From Ophthalmolycus amberensis (taxonomy: Eukaryota > Chordata > Actinopteri > Perciformes > Zoarcidae): a stretch of 64,000 nt of DNA. The notes under the pieces are model-generated. The model was given only the letters and a program-made list of their open reading frames with translations, did not search any database and was not told where the DNA came from. Below, one piece after another: positions 12,520 to 26,214 of the stretch (the stretch's first letter is position 1; every line of letters begins with the position of its first letter). The position numbers were made by a program, and so were the translations under genes. The stretch covers positions 1,572,001 to 1,636,000 of the forward strand of contig JAFEUB010000811.1 of assembly GCA_024529925.1 (NCBI GenBank). Direction: 5' to 3'.

Positions 12520-15329
12520 CCTCCCTGCCTGCAGTGTGTCATCGTGACAGGACTGTGCTCTGCGTCTGCCTTACGGTTTGTATTCTGAATGAACTATAGG
12601 AGGATGTTTATACAGAGTGAGAAACTGCAGATGATGCACTCAAGGCAGCCGTAGCGTTTACCACCTCGCCTTGAGGCTCAGAGACGGTAACGTACGCAGG
12701 AGAGGGAAGACGGATATAAAGTTCGGTCGCCCCTCAACTGTTGCCAACAATATGGGAGCACACACACACGCACACACACACACACACTTGGATGGGGTCA
12801 CATGATCCATCCAATCTGTCATCATTGGATTAATTGCAGAGCAGAGGTCAATTACTCTACACCTTTCACGATGGTCACAGAACTATTACACCCTCTTCAT
12901 ATCTCCAGCCAATGACGGATGATGCCTAGAGTCGACTGTGTGTGTGTGTGTGTGTGAGAGTTGGAGAGGTCTTGTGTGTCAGAGATTTTATTTCATTATC
13001 TTTTAACCTTTCCTTCTTTTCATCCCACTCTTTTTTTTGTGTCTGAGCAGCAGGTGCCAGTTTAATTAATCTGCAGTGTAACTGTAATGCATCACTGTCA
13101 TACAGTCGACGTGGGTCCAAACCCGAACCGGCCCTGCGTAAGCAAAGCTGCGTACTAGAACCGAGACCCTCCCGACCTGACCTTTTATTTTTATTTGAGA
13201 CTCAATCTACCCTCGAACGTGGCATCGCTCATTTGACGTCGATACAACATCGAGGATGGAGAAAAGAAATCCTGGATAAAAGGCTGTTTGCTGCCTTACA
13301 GTAACACTAGCACCACATCACATCAAAATGACGGGAGGGATGACACAAACAGTCATTCCATTCGTATCGATGCAAACTATTACATGTTGGGTTGAATTTG
13401 TTCAAGCTTAGCAGTAACGTGTGTTGCGTCAACATGGGGATTTAGAAATCAAACCTGTAAAAATCGTCAGCTGTGCTGATCTCATCCACGCTTGTCACCA
13501 TTAATTTGTTTTCCCATCCCTTCTGATTGGCTTGTTTTTTTTTGTCATCATTGAATATTATTCAGCATATTTGAATCAAGATGCGGTTACAGATTCTGAG
13601 ACACTCGGCCCTCTCCAAAATGGCAAAAACCTTCATGTGATGTTGAGTTTTGTCTCCTGACTTTGGTTTACATCAACCGGCTTTGTATCGTTGCACTGTG
13701 AGAGGTGTTTGGCTTCCTTCTGTGTTAGCGGCGACACAAAACCGGTTAAAAATCAGTAAAGTTTCTCTCTAACTGTCCGACCCCAGTCTTTGAGCAACAA
13801 TCCTGATTAGCTCTCTGGCTAATCCCGCTACGTATCTACATGACACTTGTCTTTTCTTGCATCCCGGATTATTAAAGAAGCTGCCAAACAAACATTTAAT
13901 TGGGGAAAAACGCGAACAGATTTCAGGCTGATTTGCCAATTAGCTTGTCACCTGTGGAACATTGTGCGGCTTAAACAAATTTACTTTGATGCATTTAAAG
14001 GCTCCTCAACACCAGTTTTATCCAAACTCATTTTTATTACCAGCTTTATTAGAGGTTGTACAGTAGAGGGAGATAATGGGAAACGAGGGTTCCAGTCAGA
14101 CTTGAACCAGGGTTGTGGTCCATGGTCGACCAATCAAACACTTGAGCATCTCTGATGTTTGTCGATGGAGCTTCTGTTCTTCCTATCAGTAATAAGAAAT
14201 ACAAACAATACATTTCAAAAAACAATGAATAATTGTGACTTCAGTTTGCGAAAGTGTGCACGAGTGACTTTACTAATGATAATTAGTGGGCACACATGTA
14301 AACACAAAGGAGCTCCAGTTGTTAGCTCCCCTAAAGAGGCACATTTAACTGTATAATAATCAATACAGCGACTTTCATTATGGCCATGTGTATGTGTGTG
14401 TACATATGTATACATCTTGTGTCCGTCTTTTAGTGTGTCAGTCAGGTAACAATCCCTTCCGTCAGTTAAGTCACTTCTCCATATTGATCGGCTTTCCCTA
14501 AAAATGTGTTTTCCATTGATTGGTCGAGGAGTAATTAAATGATGGAGAGGGAGCCTGTGGTGCTCTGCATTGATTGGCTCCAGTAGGTTTAACAATAAAC
14601 TGGATCTCAGATGCGAAAGCCTATTTAATAACCTGAGAAATTGTATTTTTATGGCACATCATTGTCAACAACAGGTAGCAATCACTCGCCGGTAATTGCC
14701 ACTTCTGGCTCTCCCCGTTGGACTTTGCCCAGACTTCAGAGCCGAGAGGATCAGATAGAAATTCAGAGAAGCAGGTAGAGAGAGAGCTAGTATCCCACCA
14801 GTTCCTGTTTCTCTCTCTCTCCTCTCATTATCTCACCGTCCTCCATATGAACCCGTGTTCACAGCATCCTTCAAGAAACATGTTTTTTTTTTTTCTTGCT
14901 GGTTGTCAAAATCTTCAGTGTGTGTGGGGAAGATGAAATGAAATGCAGCAGATCGGATTTGCTCTCGCAGAGCTCCCGCTGCTGTGGAACTAGTGACCGG
15001 AGTTTGACTCCTGCGTTTGTCAAATCCCCCCAAATAACCAATTTTTACGAGGAGATGTGAGGAGAGGGACGGGGAGGGGTGGGGTGGGGCGAGGGGGATT
15101 GGATAATAGTCAGCAGTAAAACAAGATACCGCACTACAAAAGCCTTTCTTCACAAGTACTTTTTGTCTCCTGACATTAATATTTATTGTCTTGTCTCTTT
15201 TTATTTATTCCAACCTAAACCCCCCCCCCCCCTCCACACACTTCCAGTTAAATATCCCACTACTTTCCTGCATTTCTGCATTTTACTACTGTATTTTATT
15301 TCTTACACTGTTTTCTAATGTTTTAATGC
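9297..15329. other. 6 kb with no gene recognised
   Basis: The stretch contains short CA/TG runs (10559-10578, 12488-12518, 12761-12787, 12938-12957), three exact 12-bp repeats (10885-10920), a T run near 14883 and a C run near 15220. The 100-126 codon ORFs (11571-11206 minus, 13847-14155 plus, 14595-14215 minus) have no recognisable domain or coding flank. Confidence 0.45.
10885..10920 (+). repeat. Three tandem 12-bp units (gatccattgaga)
   Basis: Units are gatccattgagg, gatccattgaga and gatccattgaga, back to back. Confidence 0.9.
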
Positions 15330-15467
15330 AATAAATGTTCTTAATTGTTTTTAAATCTCCTTTTCTTTTGCCTTATGTTTTGATGCTTTTAATGGTTTTA
15401 TGTGAAGCACTTTGAATTACCTTGTTGTTGAAATGTGCTATACAAATAAACTTGCCTTGCCTTGCCA
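15330..15467 (+). mobile_element. LINE 3' tail, copy 1 (5'-truncated)
   Basis: It reads tttaaatctccttttctttt .. gatgcttttaatggtttt .. atgtgaagcactttgaatta .. gaaatgtgctatacaaataa and ends in a CTTGC pentamer repeat. It is nearly identical to 24020-24138. The aaataaacttgccttgccttg end is typical of 3' tails of L2/CR1-like teleost LINEs, and 5' truncation is usual for them. Confidence 0.65.
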
Positions 15468-18400
15468 GATACAATAAAATGATTTGACAAGAAGTGAAGC
15501 GCTAACACATAATTAATTAATAAGTAAAAATGTTTTCATAGAATAAATGAAAATAAAACTGCCCGTGCGTTAAGATTGAGTCAACATGTTTTTAATATAA
15601 ATCAACTTGAAAAACGTTAAATGCAGATTGCTGAACTAAATTCAACAAAAAATTACACTTGACATTAGAAACTTCTTGAAACATGTCGACGTATATGATC
15701 TGTATTCAGAACAGGTTGAAGTAATGTTAACATGCTGGCAGGGTTTTGGTTTGTTTTGAGGAAATACAACTTTTAGGACTATATACACACACAAATCCTG
15801 CACCAGCATCTTTAAGACCCGATCCCTCTTAGACCGACTGCTGATGCCAGATTTGAGATGCAAACACGACTCGATACCCAGGACCAAATGTTTTGCTTCA
15901 TTTCATGCATGTAAGTCTTTTTGCTTGCCGGTCTAATGCGATGCATTGACGACACCGTGTCTGTGTCCATCTTCCTGGTGGGCATTAGGAATCTAACAAA
16001 TGACACAAACGGACAATCGAAGAGAGAAAGAAAAAAGTCTTTAAAGCACACGCTTTGAAAACAACAAACTCTAACCGAACCCAAACTTTATCGTACAAAA
16101 TGATGAGTTTGCAGAACGCAGGAAGCATCAAAAGGAAAGATTTAGAAGTTTGTGCAGTATAAATACAATTGACTTGACTTAAAATGCTCCTGATACGCCA
16201 AGGAATCATCTTTTGATGATGCTGGTCTTAAAGCCAATCAAGAGAGTAAGAAAGACGATTAGAAAGCGAGTAATAGATAGAAGGGTGCAGCCCAACACCA
16301 TGGCAGGTCTCGAAATGGTAACAAAATACAATCTATTAGTTTCATGTACAGGGACATGGATTTTCCATTTCTTTAATTGGTTCACTCAAATGAATCCTAT
16401 CCAGCTAGTGACGTAGTGTTACATATCGAGAAAGACCACTTCCGGTGTGTGGGAGGCGAGGCAGCACGTTCAAACAGACGACCCCGCGCGTCCCAAAGGG
16501 TTGTTGTTCATGTTTTGCGTCTAAACCTAACTATACGTAGTTATTTTAATCCCAAACATGATGTCTTTCCTCGATTTCGTGACTCAACGTCACACCGAAA
16601 AAGAAGTTGTTCCGATAAAGGAATGGAGTATTGGTGCATTTCGTGACTATTTCACAAACTGCCGTGAGACTGTGTTGTAGGGTGAGGTCAGGGCAGAGCA
16701 GTGGGAAGACGAGTACACGGCTCTGTCAGGGATGGAGATGAAGAGGGAAAAGGGTGAGTGTAAAACCAGTGACGGGAGATGGCAGGGGTTACCGCAGGTT
16801 ACTGCGCGTACCTGTTGGCGGACCTAATGAGCCGACTGCATGCCTGCTCCTCTCTCACAGGAGATAATTAAAACTGGAGCGGAGCAACGGCTGGAGCCAG
16901 AGCCGGGGCGGAGGGTTTGAGACTTGAAGGGCCTCGCTCTTGGATAAGAACGACCCGACTCGAGCCTGTGGGCTTTCTGTAGCAGGCGGCTGTCACTACT
17001 GCCCCGCTGGCTCCCTTTACTCCCCCCCCCCCCCCCCCTCACCTCCACAACAAAACCCCTTCTTCTGAAAGGGCCCGGACTCTGATCAGAGCATTAGCCG
17101 ATGAGAACACTGTGAAAAACGCTGGACGCACTGACCCGGCGTTCACCCCGACCGTCGATGAGGCACGTCTGACAGATTCATAGAAAAGTGGGGGAAATGC
17201 TCCGTGACGCACCACTCGCTGCAAAAGCTCTCTGATGTCTCAGTGCCTCGTCAGGCTGTGACAGCCGTTGTAAACGCATCGTGGCAGCGATGATGCTGGG
17301 GATGGTGGCTGCGATGGTGATGCTCTCTCTGTGTGTGTGTGTGTCTCCTAATGAGGGTGGCTGTGGGGCTGTTTTAACATCATGTGAGAGGACCCAGGGT
17401 TGTACTCGGGATACCTCCTGTGGGGTGTGAAAGGTGCGCAGCTCTAATCAGTCTCTGCAAGGCGGCTGCTCTCCATCTCTCTCTGTCTCTCGCGGTGAAG
17501 CTCCCCAGTGGGGCTTTTTAAAGCTCCGACGGAAAGAGAATCAAATATTTAGAGGTTTATACACTGGCAGCTAAAAACAGATGATGATGATTGACATGTG
17601 AACTTGTCTGTGCTTGTTTGTGTCAACACTGACCTGAATGTGAACTGTGCCTCATTCACGGTGTCACAGTTCTGTTTAGCTCACATAACTGTGAGGCCGC
17701 CTGTGGAAAGTTGAGAAGGAACTGATTATATATGGAACCTGTCGGCTTCAAAATATATTCACGTACTCCCTAATTAACAACCAAGTTATTCCAAGGGAAG
17801 AGGGATGGGTGAATAAATATACCTTAATACTGGTCAAAAAGCTAAAGTTTTGGTAAAAATAAACAACGAGAAAAACTCAATGTCTTCTGTGTCACAAGCT
17901 TCAGCTCATCATTGATTTTTTTAGAAGCAACACTAATCAATATTTGTATGTAATGGATCACTTCATGTAAGAGTTTTCACTCAATCCAAGTCCCCCAAAA
18001 CAATTTCTACATTCAAAGAACTCTAGCAGCCGTAGTTACGGTAGCAAACGAAGTCATGTGAGGTTATTATAGATGAACAATGTCTGTGTAGGGAGGAGGT
18101 CTGGATGGATGGAGGGTCTAGAAAACATAGGACTTGAGCATGGGAGGTCGTTGTTCGTTTCCCATCTTGAACTGACGGTCAATGCTTTTTCCTTCTTATT
18201 TTTTTACTCATGACCCTGATCGTCATTTTCACCATGATGTTTCCCTAAAACTTCCCAAACCAGATGTAATCCTTTTGATTGAGGGGTCGGATCAGAAAAC
18301 CCTCCTTTGTGTTCTACAGGGCATGCACCAACGACACATTATGTTGTTTTTAGAGGACTTTTCTGCAGTTTTTTTGGAGCCTTTTTGTGCCGTTCAGAAG

Positions 18401-19714
18401 ACGTGCTTCATGGTTGTTGGTGTACCGGCAAACGAATTTCCTGTCAGGTTTACTCCATCGGGCATCTGTTTTCATCCAACAAGCTCTGATGAACCCACTG
18501 TACATTACCTGCTCTGCACCAAACAGCAGACGGACGCAGTTAAAGACTAGTTGGTGGTAAAAGTGAAACATTTATTAGCTAAAGAATCAGATATTCCTCT
18601 CAGGTGATGGTGGAGACAAACCAGATTTGTCAGGTGGCTAGAAACACAACTTCAACTTTATGAGGGGATAATATGTCAGTGTTGTGTTTACATCTTATTT
18701 TGCTGACCCCAAGTAGCCAAACGGTAATCAAGTTGGCTGAATGTTTACATTTAATTTTTGCTAATAAAAAGAGACGAGGAAGAAAAAAAAACATCTTACA
18801 AAATATATTTGAACTCAGAGAATCTGGGTATTTTGCCAACCTGGAACCAGATCCCAAATGAAACCCCACGTGCTAAATGCTACACGTGTGATGAGTTTAA
18901 ACACAGCTCTTTATTTTCCTGCTAACGCGTGTCAAAGCTGTCTGACAGGATGCGACTCAGTGTTTTACCTGGCATGTTTGTCAAAGAGTCGCGCCAAAGT
19001 ACTTCTCTGTTGGCGTGTTTGCTCTGCAGCCTGCTGCTTTTACATCTCACATTTACAGGAGCACTCGTTTTATTTCCAGCACCGTTTTTATTATTGTGTT
19101 GCAAGTGTCCTCGCTGGATATTTGGAGACAAATTCCAAAAGCCCTCTATCTTACATCATGGTTCTGTCCCAACATTCCCTCAGCACATAATTGCTGTTTG
19201 CAATTTAAAAGCTATTGAAATGTCACCCGTGTGCCAAAGTCATCCTTCAAAAGAACATGCTGTGATAGGAGAATGTGTCTTGTGACACTGTGACCTAGTT
19301 TATTGTTTTAGATGCAGCAGGCAAACAGATCGCAAAGCAGCAGAAGCTTCACAGAAAGTTCAGAAAGAAGAATAAAGCTCACAACGGAAACGGTTTTGCT
19401 TATTATTATAGTTTCTGGATCATGCGATCATCATGACAGATCATTTCATAATGCACAAGCAGCAACAAGTGCTGGGTGTCCCACCCGTGTGCATCGGGAT
19501 TTAATGTCAACTGGAAACAGTTCCTGTTTTGCTGTGAGCTTCTTGTTTTTTTTAATGTTACGGATGTCGTGGAAATGTTTTAAGTGTTGTCAAGTTGGCA
19601 AAGATGTTTCTTCATTTGCTTGTGTTGTGTCTATTTGCATTTTTTTTTCTTTATTTGCAGTGCGTTGAACTGTCAGGGCCACCGTAGTTCCATCACCATT
19701 CTGTTGAAAAGAGC
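15468..19714. other. 4.2 kb with no gene recognised
   Basis: A C16-17 run lies at 17023-17039 and a GT run near 17333. The stretch around 16430-16620 (gtctaaacctaactatacgt) looks like a dispersed teleost repeat of the cctaaacctaac type. ORFs at 18182-18550 and 18858-19285 lack recognisable domains. Confidence 0.4.
17023..17039. repeat. C-run
   Basis: About 16-17 consecutive C followed by tcacc. Confidence 0.9.
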
Positions 19715-19952
19715 TCATTAAGTACATTTACTAAAGCACTCTACTTGAGTATTACGATGTACTTCATGCTGTTACCCTTCACTGTTTTTTACACATACTA
19801 TATATCAGTTACTGTGCATAAATATTTAAAATGATCAGATTATTGTACTAAACATAATATAAAGTGAGTAAAATGACTCCACCATGACCAGTTACAACAT
19901 TAAAATGGGTTTTAACTTAATTATTCAGCAATAATAACCCAATAATATCATC
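19715..19952 (+). repeat. Dispersed teleost repeat remnant
   Basis: Landmarks are attaagtacatttactaaagc, actctacttgagtattac, gactccaccatgaccagtta and caacattaaaatg, then aataataacccaataatat. Together these match a very common fish interspersed repeat (agtacttgagtatt .. ctccaccttgaccagctacaacattaaaatg). Divergent; recognised from memory. Confidence 0.5.
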
Positions 19953-22900
19953 GACATGGTAATAAGAGACCCTGAAAGGCTATGCATAGTGAGCACTGTA
20001 GTTTTACTCCTGCCCTTGCATCTACGTAGCTTTTAGCCTCTTTTAGCTCGTAGTCTTGCTTCACTCTGTGTTTGCAGCAGCAGCAGGCAATCAACTTCAT
20101 GAAAGAAGAAACTAGCTGGTGAAGAAAGTCAAACATCTAGCAGCTAAAGAGTCAGATATTTCTAGTCTAGAACATGTTCTTCTTGCCGTAGTTTGCTGTC
20201 GTGTACGCAGCGGTTATCCTGTGCAATGAGAGATTGATAGCAACATTTCAGGTGAGCTCACTTTCAGTTTTGCCTCCAAAAAAGGTGAAAACCACGACAA
20301 ACTGCTGCCTTCTCTTTCACATTGTCTAATGTCTGACTGCTAATTGTTCCCCCTCTACTCCTGGACACTTTACACTACATACAGCGCTTCACTGTGGTAC
20401 ATTTAAGGGTTAAAGACGTAGGCCTGCCACTAAAGCACAACCCAAACCACATCTTTATGACTGCGTTACTGCTGCTGGATGCACTGTATCGCTTCTCTTT
20501 CACCTCAGACTAATTATTCAACTGCAGCACAATCCCTCATTCAGAGCAGCAGGGACTGGGCCTGCACTTTAACTGGAAACACATGAGGCTTGATGTAGCT
20601 GAGGCGTGAAACGACACGGAGCGGTAGCGGAGCAGGGTTGCAGACAAAGAGAAAATGACAGTGGTAAAGCTAACCATGCGATACATACGACCCTGGCTCG
20701 CATGTGGGGGCAGCACATGTACATAATCCACAAATGAGACATTCATGTCCAGTGTGTTTATGCTTTCACGATTGGGAGAGAGAGACGGGTCACGGTGCTC
20801 TGCCCCTCGGCTTTGTAAAGCTGGCACAGGAGGCGGCCATGCGTCTGATGGCCTTTTTAATCGACCCCCTGTGCATTGATTTCCGCCTGGCCCTCGTGGG
20901 GTCAAGACTTCTCACAAGCCTGCTGTAGATCCGGCCTTAATGTGTTGTTGATGCATGAGAGAGGCTGAGATGTGAGCCTTTTGGTGTGGACTCTAAGCTG
21001 TCGCCAGCGCTATATGAACGAGCCGACCTCACAGACCGCACTGTGCTACGAGAGCCAACCCTTGTTTACATTTCACAATGGCTGCCGTTTCTGTCCCAGC
21101 TGTCTTTAAACTTTATGAAGCATCCATTACCCAGGCTGCTGGAACAGCAGATTTTTTTTCTTTCTACCCGACTACAATAAATGGAATTCTAATTAACAGT
21201 AAAAACCATGCAATGACTTGGAAAGGCCCAAATGAAGGTTTTTTTACACAGCTTGCAGTTTACAGCGTGTGGTTCGGGTGTTTCGATGATATAATCACGG
21301 AGGCCGGTTCGCATTCCAGACACAAGCACAACAGCAGTGCCTTTGTGTTGTCGGCGACGTGCCAGAGAGGACAAATGAAGAGACCGTTGGGGGAACAATT
21401 GAGCAGATGTAAAGCATTGTGGGCTCGCCGTCTCGTCGCTACTGCCGGCTCAATGAGATCGGAAGTGAAAGGCCATCTCTGCTGAGTCAAGACAATGAGC
21501 AGAGCGGTTCATGACTCGACTTTTGTGTGCGATCAACAGAGTCTCATGTTGAAGATGAAGCGTTGCACCCTGCAGGTGGACACAGTCTATCTCTGCTCTC
21601 TTGCATGTTCATCAGCTGCGGCGGACACAAGCCAGGGAGGGGTAGAGGGACCACGTCTGTGCTTTAATTGGGCCTCTCCATGTATTTTTAATTTTAAAGG
21701 GATATTTCAACATCTTGGGAAATGTACTTCGCTGTCTTTTTGAGAATCATCGTTGCTGCTTTGATGCGCTGAGAGGTCTCCGCCCATAAGCAGACACAAT
21801 GCAATTTCACGTTGCATATTTCTTCAGTCTTTTTGCCTGTAGCAGGATTTCAGCGGGTTCGTTGTCACCGCATACGAGTGTGGCTTTCGCTTGCCAGTCT
21901 ATTTTCCCTTGAAGACTTCTGTTCTCTGTGCTGCATTTGTAGACGTCTGGCAGTGAAACTCCATCTTTGGTACATGATAGCCATGCACATGTCAATTCTA
22001 GAAAAAGTGGGAAGATTATTTTGAAAATTCACCACATGCAAGCAGAAACTGTACACTTCCTATAAACCCAGAGGTTTATTTTGAAAAGACATTATGCATG
22101 TCACGAGCGGAAACTGACATGCCGTCCCTGCAATGCTAGGAAGTGTAGAGCCGCTGACTAAGCGAGGGTGTTTGATGAGTTGGGAGTGAGAATGTGTGCT
22201 GTGTTGTACAGAACTTGCTATGATAATTGGTTCTTTAAAATTAAAAAAATATCAATTTGTAGGTCTTCTTCCGATTTTCTCGAAGAAACCTTCCCCACTA
22301 TGAGTGAGACTCAACCAGAACACCCCCGCACCCCCGGTGCGTGATGGGGGGGGGGGGGGGGAGACGCAGCATGAAAGAACATCAGAGGGAGAAATCCCAC
22401 TGTGTTGTCATGTTTCATCCCGCAGCACAGACACACCACATGGTGCGATAAGGGGGCACTGGGCGGACACCTGTAGCTCCCTGCAGAGCAATGAACTCTG
22501 GGAGGAATGGGAAAACGCAGACAGTGAGACAGATGGATACAGAGAGGGGAAAATGACCTTCTGTACTGCTTTGTACAGCAGTTATGGCGACGAGGGGAGT
22601 TGAGGACATTGAATCCAGGACACAACAGCAGCCGTGTGTGTGTGTGTGATGCTTTGTTTGGCTCGTTTGTATTTTTAGGTGCATTCATTTCATTCCTTTA
22701 TTACCCTGATACTTGATATTTCTCAGAATAACTGCAAACACCAATTGAGCCTGATTACACAGAACACAAAGCTTTAACATTGACATAATGTAAGACAAAA
22801 GGTAGCACAAAGCCAACGAGTAGAGCAGTTGAGGACACTCGGTGCACTTACAGTCCTCTTTTCTTCGCCTGCTGTGGAAGTTTCTTTTCACTGCTTTCCT

Positions 22901-24004
22901 TTTGTACCCGCCCTTCGGGAGAATGTACAGAGACGCGTATTGTATAAGCTGCTGTCTTAAGTGACTCATATGTCTGTTTTACACGCTGCTGAGGATAAAG
23001 GTGGATCTCAGGTCACATCTCCTGCAGAACGAGGCTGCTCAGTTCATTAACTCGGCTCATTAACTCCATCGCATGGACTTTAAAAAACAACAACTTTTGA
23101 TTCTTTCAAGGAGACGTTAAGGCACGTGCTGCCCTCCCTCGTATTCATTCAGCTCAACCACATTCATCTTTTGCTGGCGTTAAACTAGCCTTGCTAAGGG
23201 GGGGGGGGGGCTCCTCAACAGTTTGTGAATGAGGAGTGAGAATTCTCCACATTTTCCCAGTTGGTGTAGAGCTGTGAATCAGTGAGCATTTGCCTGCAGG
23301 CAAGGTTGTCCAATCGTCCTGAGTGACACGTGGGATGAGGATGGATGTAGAATGTGCTAAAAGTTTTCTTTGGCCACTTAGGGGCAGAAGAACTCTGTAA
23401 CGAGCTGACGGACACAGAGTCCGGCTCTGGTGTTTTCCACAGGGCAGTAGTGCGTGGACAGATCATGGATATGCTTCAGCGATAGATCTAGTTTATCATG
23501 ACTTGGGTCTTATTTTTAGTAGTTTTTCACCACGTTTGATAAAATTGTAAAACTAATTAATTGTTGAGATGCGGGAACAACCGTGACATCACCAAAAGAT
23601 CCAATGTAGCAAGACACTCAAGCAGTGCATCATCCAGATGATCTAAACCACTTTACTCGGAACCTGAGGACTTTGTCACAGTCATAGTCGAGATGTTCTA
23701 TAAGTTTGGCAAACATGGAGGGTTATCTGATCGTCTGACTGCTCGTGTTTCTTGAGGCAACAGCTCACTGAATAAGATTTGAATTGTTATAAACCTTAAT
23801 GATCCTTTTAGGACATCGCAACTATGTATCAGTTGGTCAAGAAAGCTGGAGATGTCGGCATGTTATTGGATGGTTTGGGTTGAAATGTGGACTATAAAAC
23901 GCAGATCGGCAGAGATCTTTTCCAGACGTGGTTTGTGTGCGAGTAATTGCAGAATTGCGGCAGTGTATGGTTGATTGCGTGCAGCGTAATGTCTCAGGGA
24001 GACA
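19953..24004. other. 4 kb with no gene recognised
   Basis: G runs lie at 22346-22361 and 23199-23210. Segment 21696-21745 (tttaaagggatatttcaaca then tcttgggaaatgtact) resembles a dispersed fish repeat whose relative appears near 35460-35495 (gttaaaggaattattccata then ttttgggaaata). No supported exon. Confidence 0.4.
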
Positions 24005-24138
24005 TCGATTATTGTTTCAATGTATGTTTTAAATCTCCTTTACTTTTGCCTTTATGCTTTTAATGGTTTCATGTGAAGCACTTTGAATTACCTTGTTGTT
24101 GAAATGTGCTATACAAATAAACTTGCCTTGCCTTGCCT
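24005..24138 (+). mobile_element. LINE 3' tail, copy 2 (5'-truncated)
   Basis: Same sequence as 15330-15467: tttaaatctcctttactttt, atgcttttaatggtttcatg, gaagcactttgaattacctt, gtgctatacaaataaacttg, then the CTTGC pentamers. The two copies differ by a few substitutions. Confidence 0.65.
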
Positions 24139-25481
24139 ATGGAATGGATACAGGATCGGGGGAAGGGCAGATCGGGTGGAACATGGCTGCAACTTCGTGT
24201 CCGACTTTATTTATGCCGTGATTCCTGCTAACATTTAAATGCGTCACTCCGTGGTCATGTGTGAGAAATACTGCTCCTGTGCATCACTTTCTTGGAGAAG
24301 ATGTGTTTGAATGCATCAGTGTGTGTGTGTGTGTGTGTGTGTGTGTTGAAACCAGGTGGTGGGAGTGTGTGAGTGCTCTTTGTCGGTGAGTTCAGAGCTA
24401 AAAGTGAAGTGAAAAGTCGATGTCAGCGAGGATGCAGGTTACATCTGAAGTTATACAACGTTGACTTCACTGTGAGAGGCTCAAGCTGCAAATATAAATG
24501 AAAGCATCACAGCAAGTTTTCCAGCCTTACTGAAGCCCTGAAGTCTGCTGGTATGATTCACCTTCATGATGAAAGGGAAGCTGTACAGTATCTCATCCAA
24601 ACACACTGTAACTGGGTCATCGACAGCTTTTACGTGGCAGCTCCCACAGTGAAAAGATGACACATCTGTGACACCATGACCATGTGGCTTTATTTTGTAA
24701 ATATGACAGGATGACAAAGTAAATACATCTAAAGGATGGGTTTACCTAACTTATATTTTCTCACTTTCCCTCTGTTGGTATCGTTCCTTGCAGATGTTTC
24801 TGCCTCGGGTTTCTGCCTCCACTCCAACCGTAACCTTACTCTAGCAGCAAAATGTCAGCAATGTGTGAGCATCCATCCGCTCACTCCGCGTTGACTCCGA
24901 CCTCCGATAGAAAGAGCCACTGAAAGGACAATCAAATAGTGAATTCATTCAGGCTGCAGATTGTATTGTTAGGTTTATCAATACCATAATGTTAAGCTTT
25001 CCCACGCCGTAAGCGGTGGATGTTACAGAATTTGAAGCTCTGAGATCGGATGTTCTTTGCTGAAATGCACCATGGGAGTCGTAGTTGACGTCTTCTACAA
25101 AGTTTAAAAAGTAGACGGGCTTGTACCTTTTTACATTTTTTATTAAAGTTAGTGACTTTGTAACATGGTTGTTATACCCTTACTGATCATCCAGCTTGGA
25201 GAGTTTTTCACGCCGATGCAAGCCTTCAGTGCTCCTGTGAGTCATGTAACATTGTCTACGGAAAAGATTAGTGGGACTTGACTCAATTATGCAAACATAT
25301 AAGCTCTTGGAAGACATAATTGAAGAAAAATTAGGGCTTTAATATTGTGATACAGATGGCAGACCATGCACAGGTCTCCTTTTTACTGCTCCGGTCTTAA
25401 ATCCTGCTGTCAGCCGCAAACATGGAATCTGGCACAACTATCACTTCCCTTCCACCTCTCTTTTTTCTCCAGACAGTTGGA

Positions 25482-25534
<53 letters not shown>

Positions 25535-26214
25535 CTACAACTTTCACAGAGGTTGCATCCCTGTCACTGGCTTGGTACAACCCAGTAATCCTCCCATTCT
25601 GGCTGAAGTTCCTGACTCTCTGCCACAGATCCACTCAGAGCAGAGTCAGAAGAATATCTAACTGAGGGGATTCAGAAGGCATCTGTTCACAGCTCTGAGA
25701 CTGATTTACCAATACAGGTATGGAACCCACTAAGCCCCGATCCCTGCTCGATACCTTGAAGGTGTGATAGATTAGGAGGAATGATTACCGGTATCTGTTA
25801 TCTGTAGGTTTGAAGCCATCGAAATGGTTAAGCTAATGTATCGAAATCGAGGCAAGACCATTGTGCCAAAAAAGGAAGATTTAGACGAGTATCTGCTGGC
25901 CACAAGACCAAATTTAAGCCGGACACTAGGTTTATCATTGTGCTTCCACATAAAACAGGAGACCTGTCACAAAAAGAGATCATAGCATGGTGACAGCTGA
26001 GCCGGCGGCTCGCAGCCAACGGTGCTAAGAGTGGAAACGCTGGCAAAAGTGCTGACACCAAGCCCCCATAAAGAGCTCCAAGCTTTAACACAATTGTGGC
26101 GTGTGGCCAAAGGGTGGAATAACTTCCAGATCTGAACGTGATGCTATTGGGTCTAAAAAGACTTATTCCTGTAGAAATGCGTCTATTTTCTGTGAGGAAA
26201 GTCCTGAAGTTGTC
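24139..26214. other. No gene firmly recognised
   Basis: Contains GT (24319-24346) and CA (25490-25530) microsatellites. Segment 25810-26000 has two overlapping open plus-strand frames (one includes MVKLMYRNRGKTIVPKKEDL, the other RFIIVLPHKTGDLSQKEII) that read like decayed coding sequence. I do not recognise them. Confidence 0.35.
25490..25530. repeat. (CA)n microsatellite
   Basis: About 20 CA units. Confidence 0.95.

Noticed and set aside
16681..16753. Possible 73-bp exon (GEVRAEQWEDEYTALSG in frame) before a gtgagt donor.
   Set aside because: The acceptor (gactgtgttgtag) has a poor pyrimidine tract, the segment follows a repeat-like stretch, and no partner exon was found.
16824..17048. 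Gly/Ser/Arg-rich 74-codon minus-strand ORF starting at a poly-C tract.
   Set aside because: The composition follows local GC-rich DNA and the homopolymer; the frame is closed by TAG before any usable donor.
18182..18550. 122-codon plus-strand ORF.
   Set aside because: No recognisable motif or coding flank; overlapping ORFs of similar length occur on the other strand.
20184..20243. 20 open codons (FAVVYAAVILCNERLIATFQ) between a ccgtag acceptor and a CAG|gtgagc donor.
   Set aside because: Too short and isolated; the acceptor is weak and no compatible neighbouring exon was seen.
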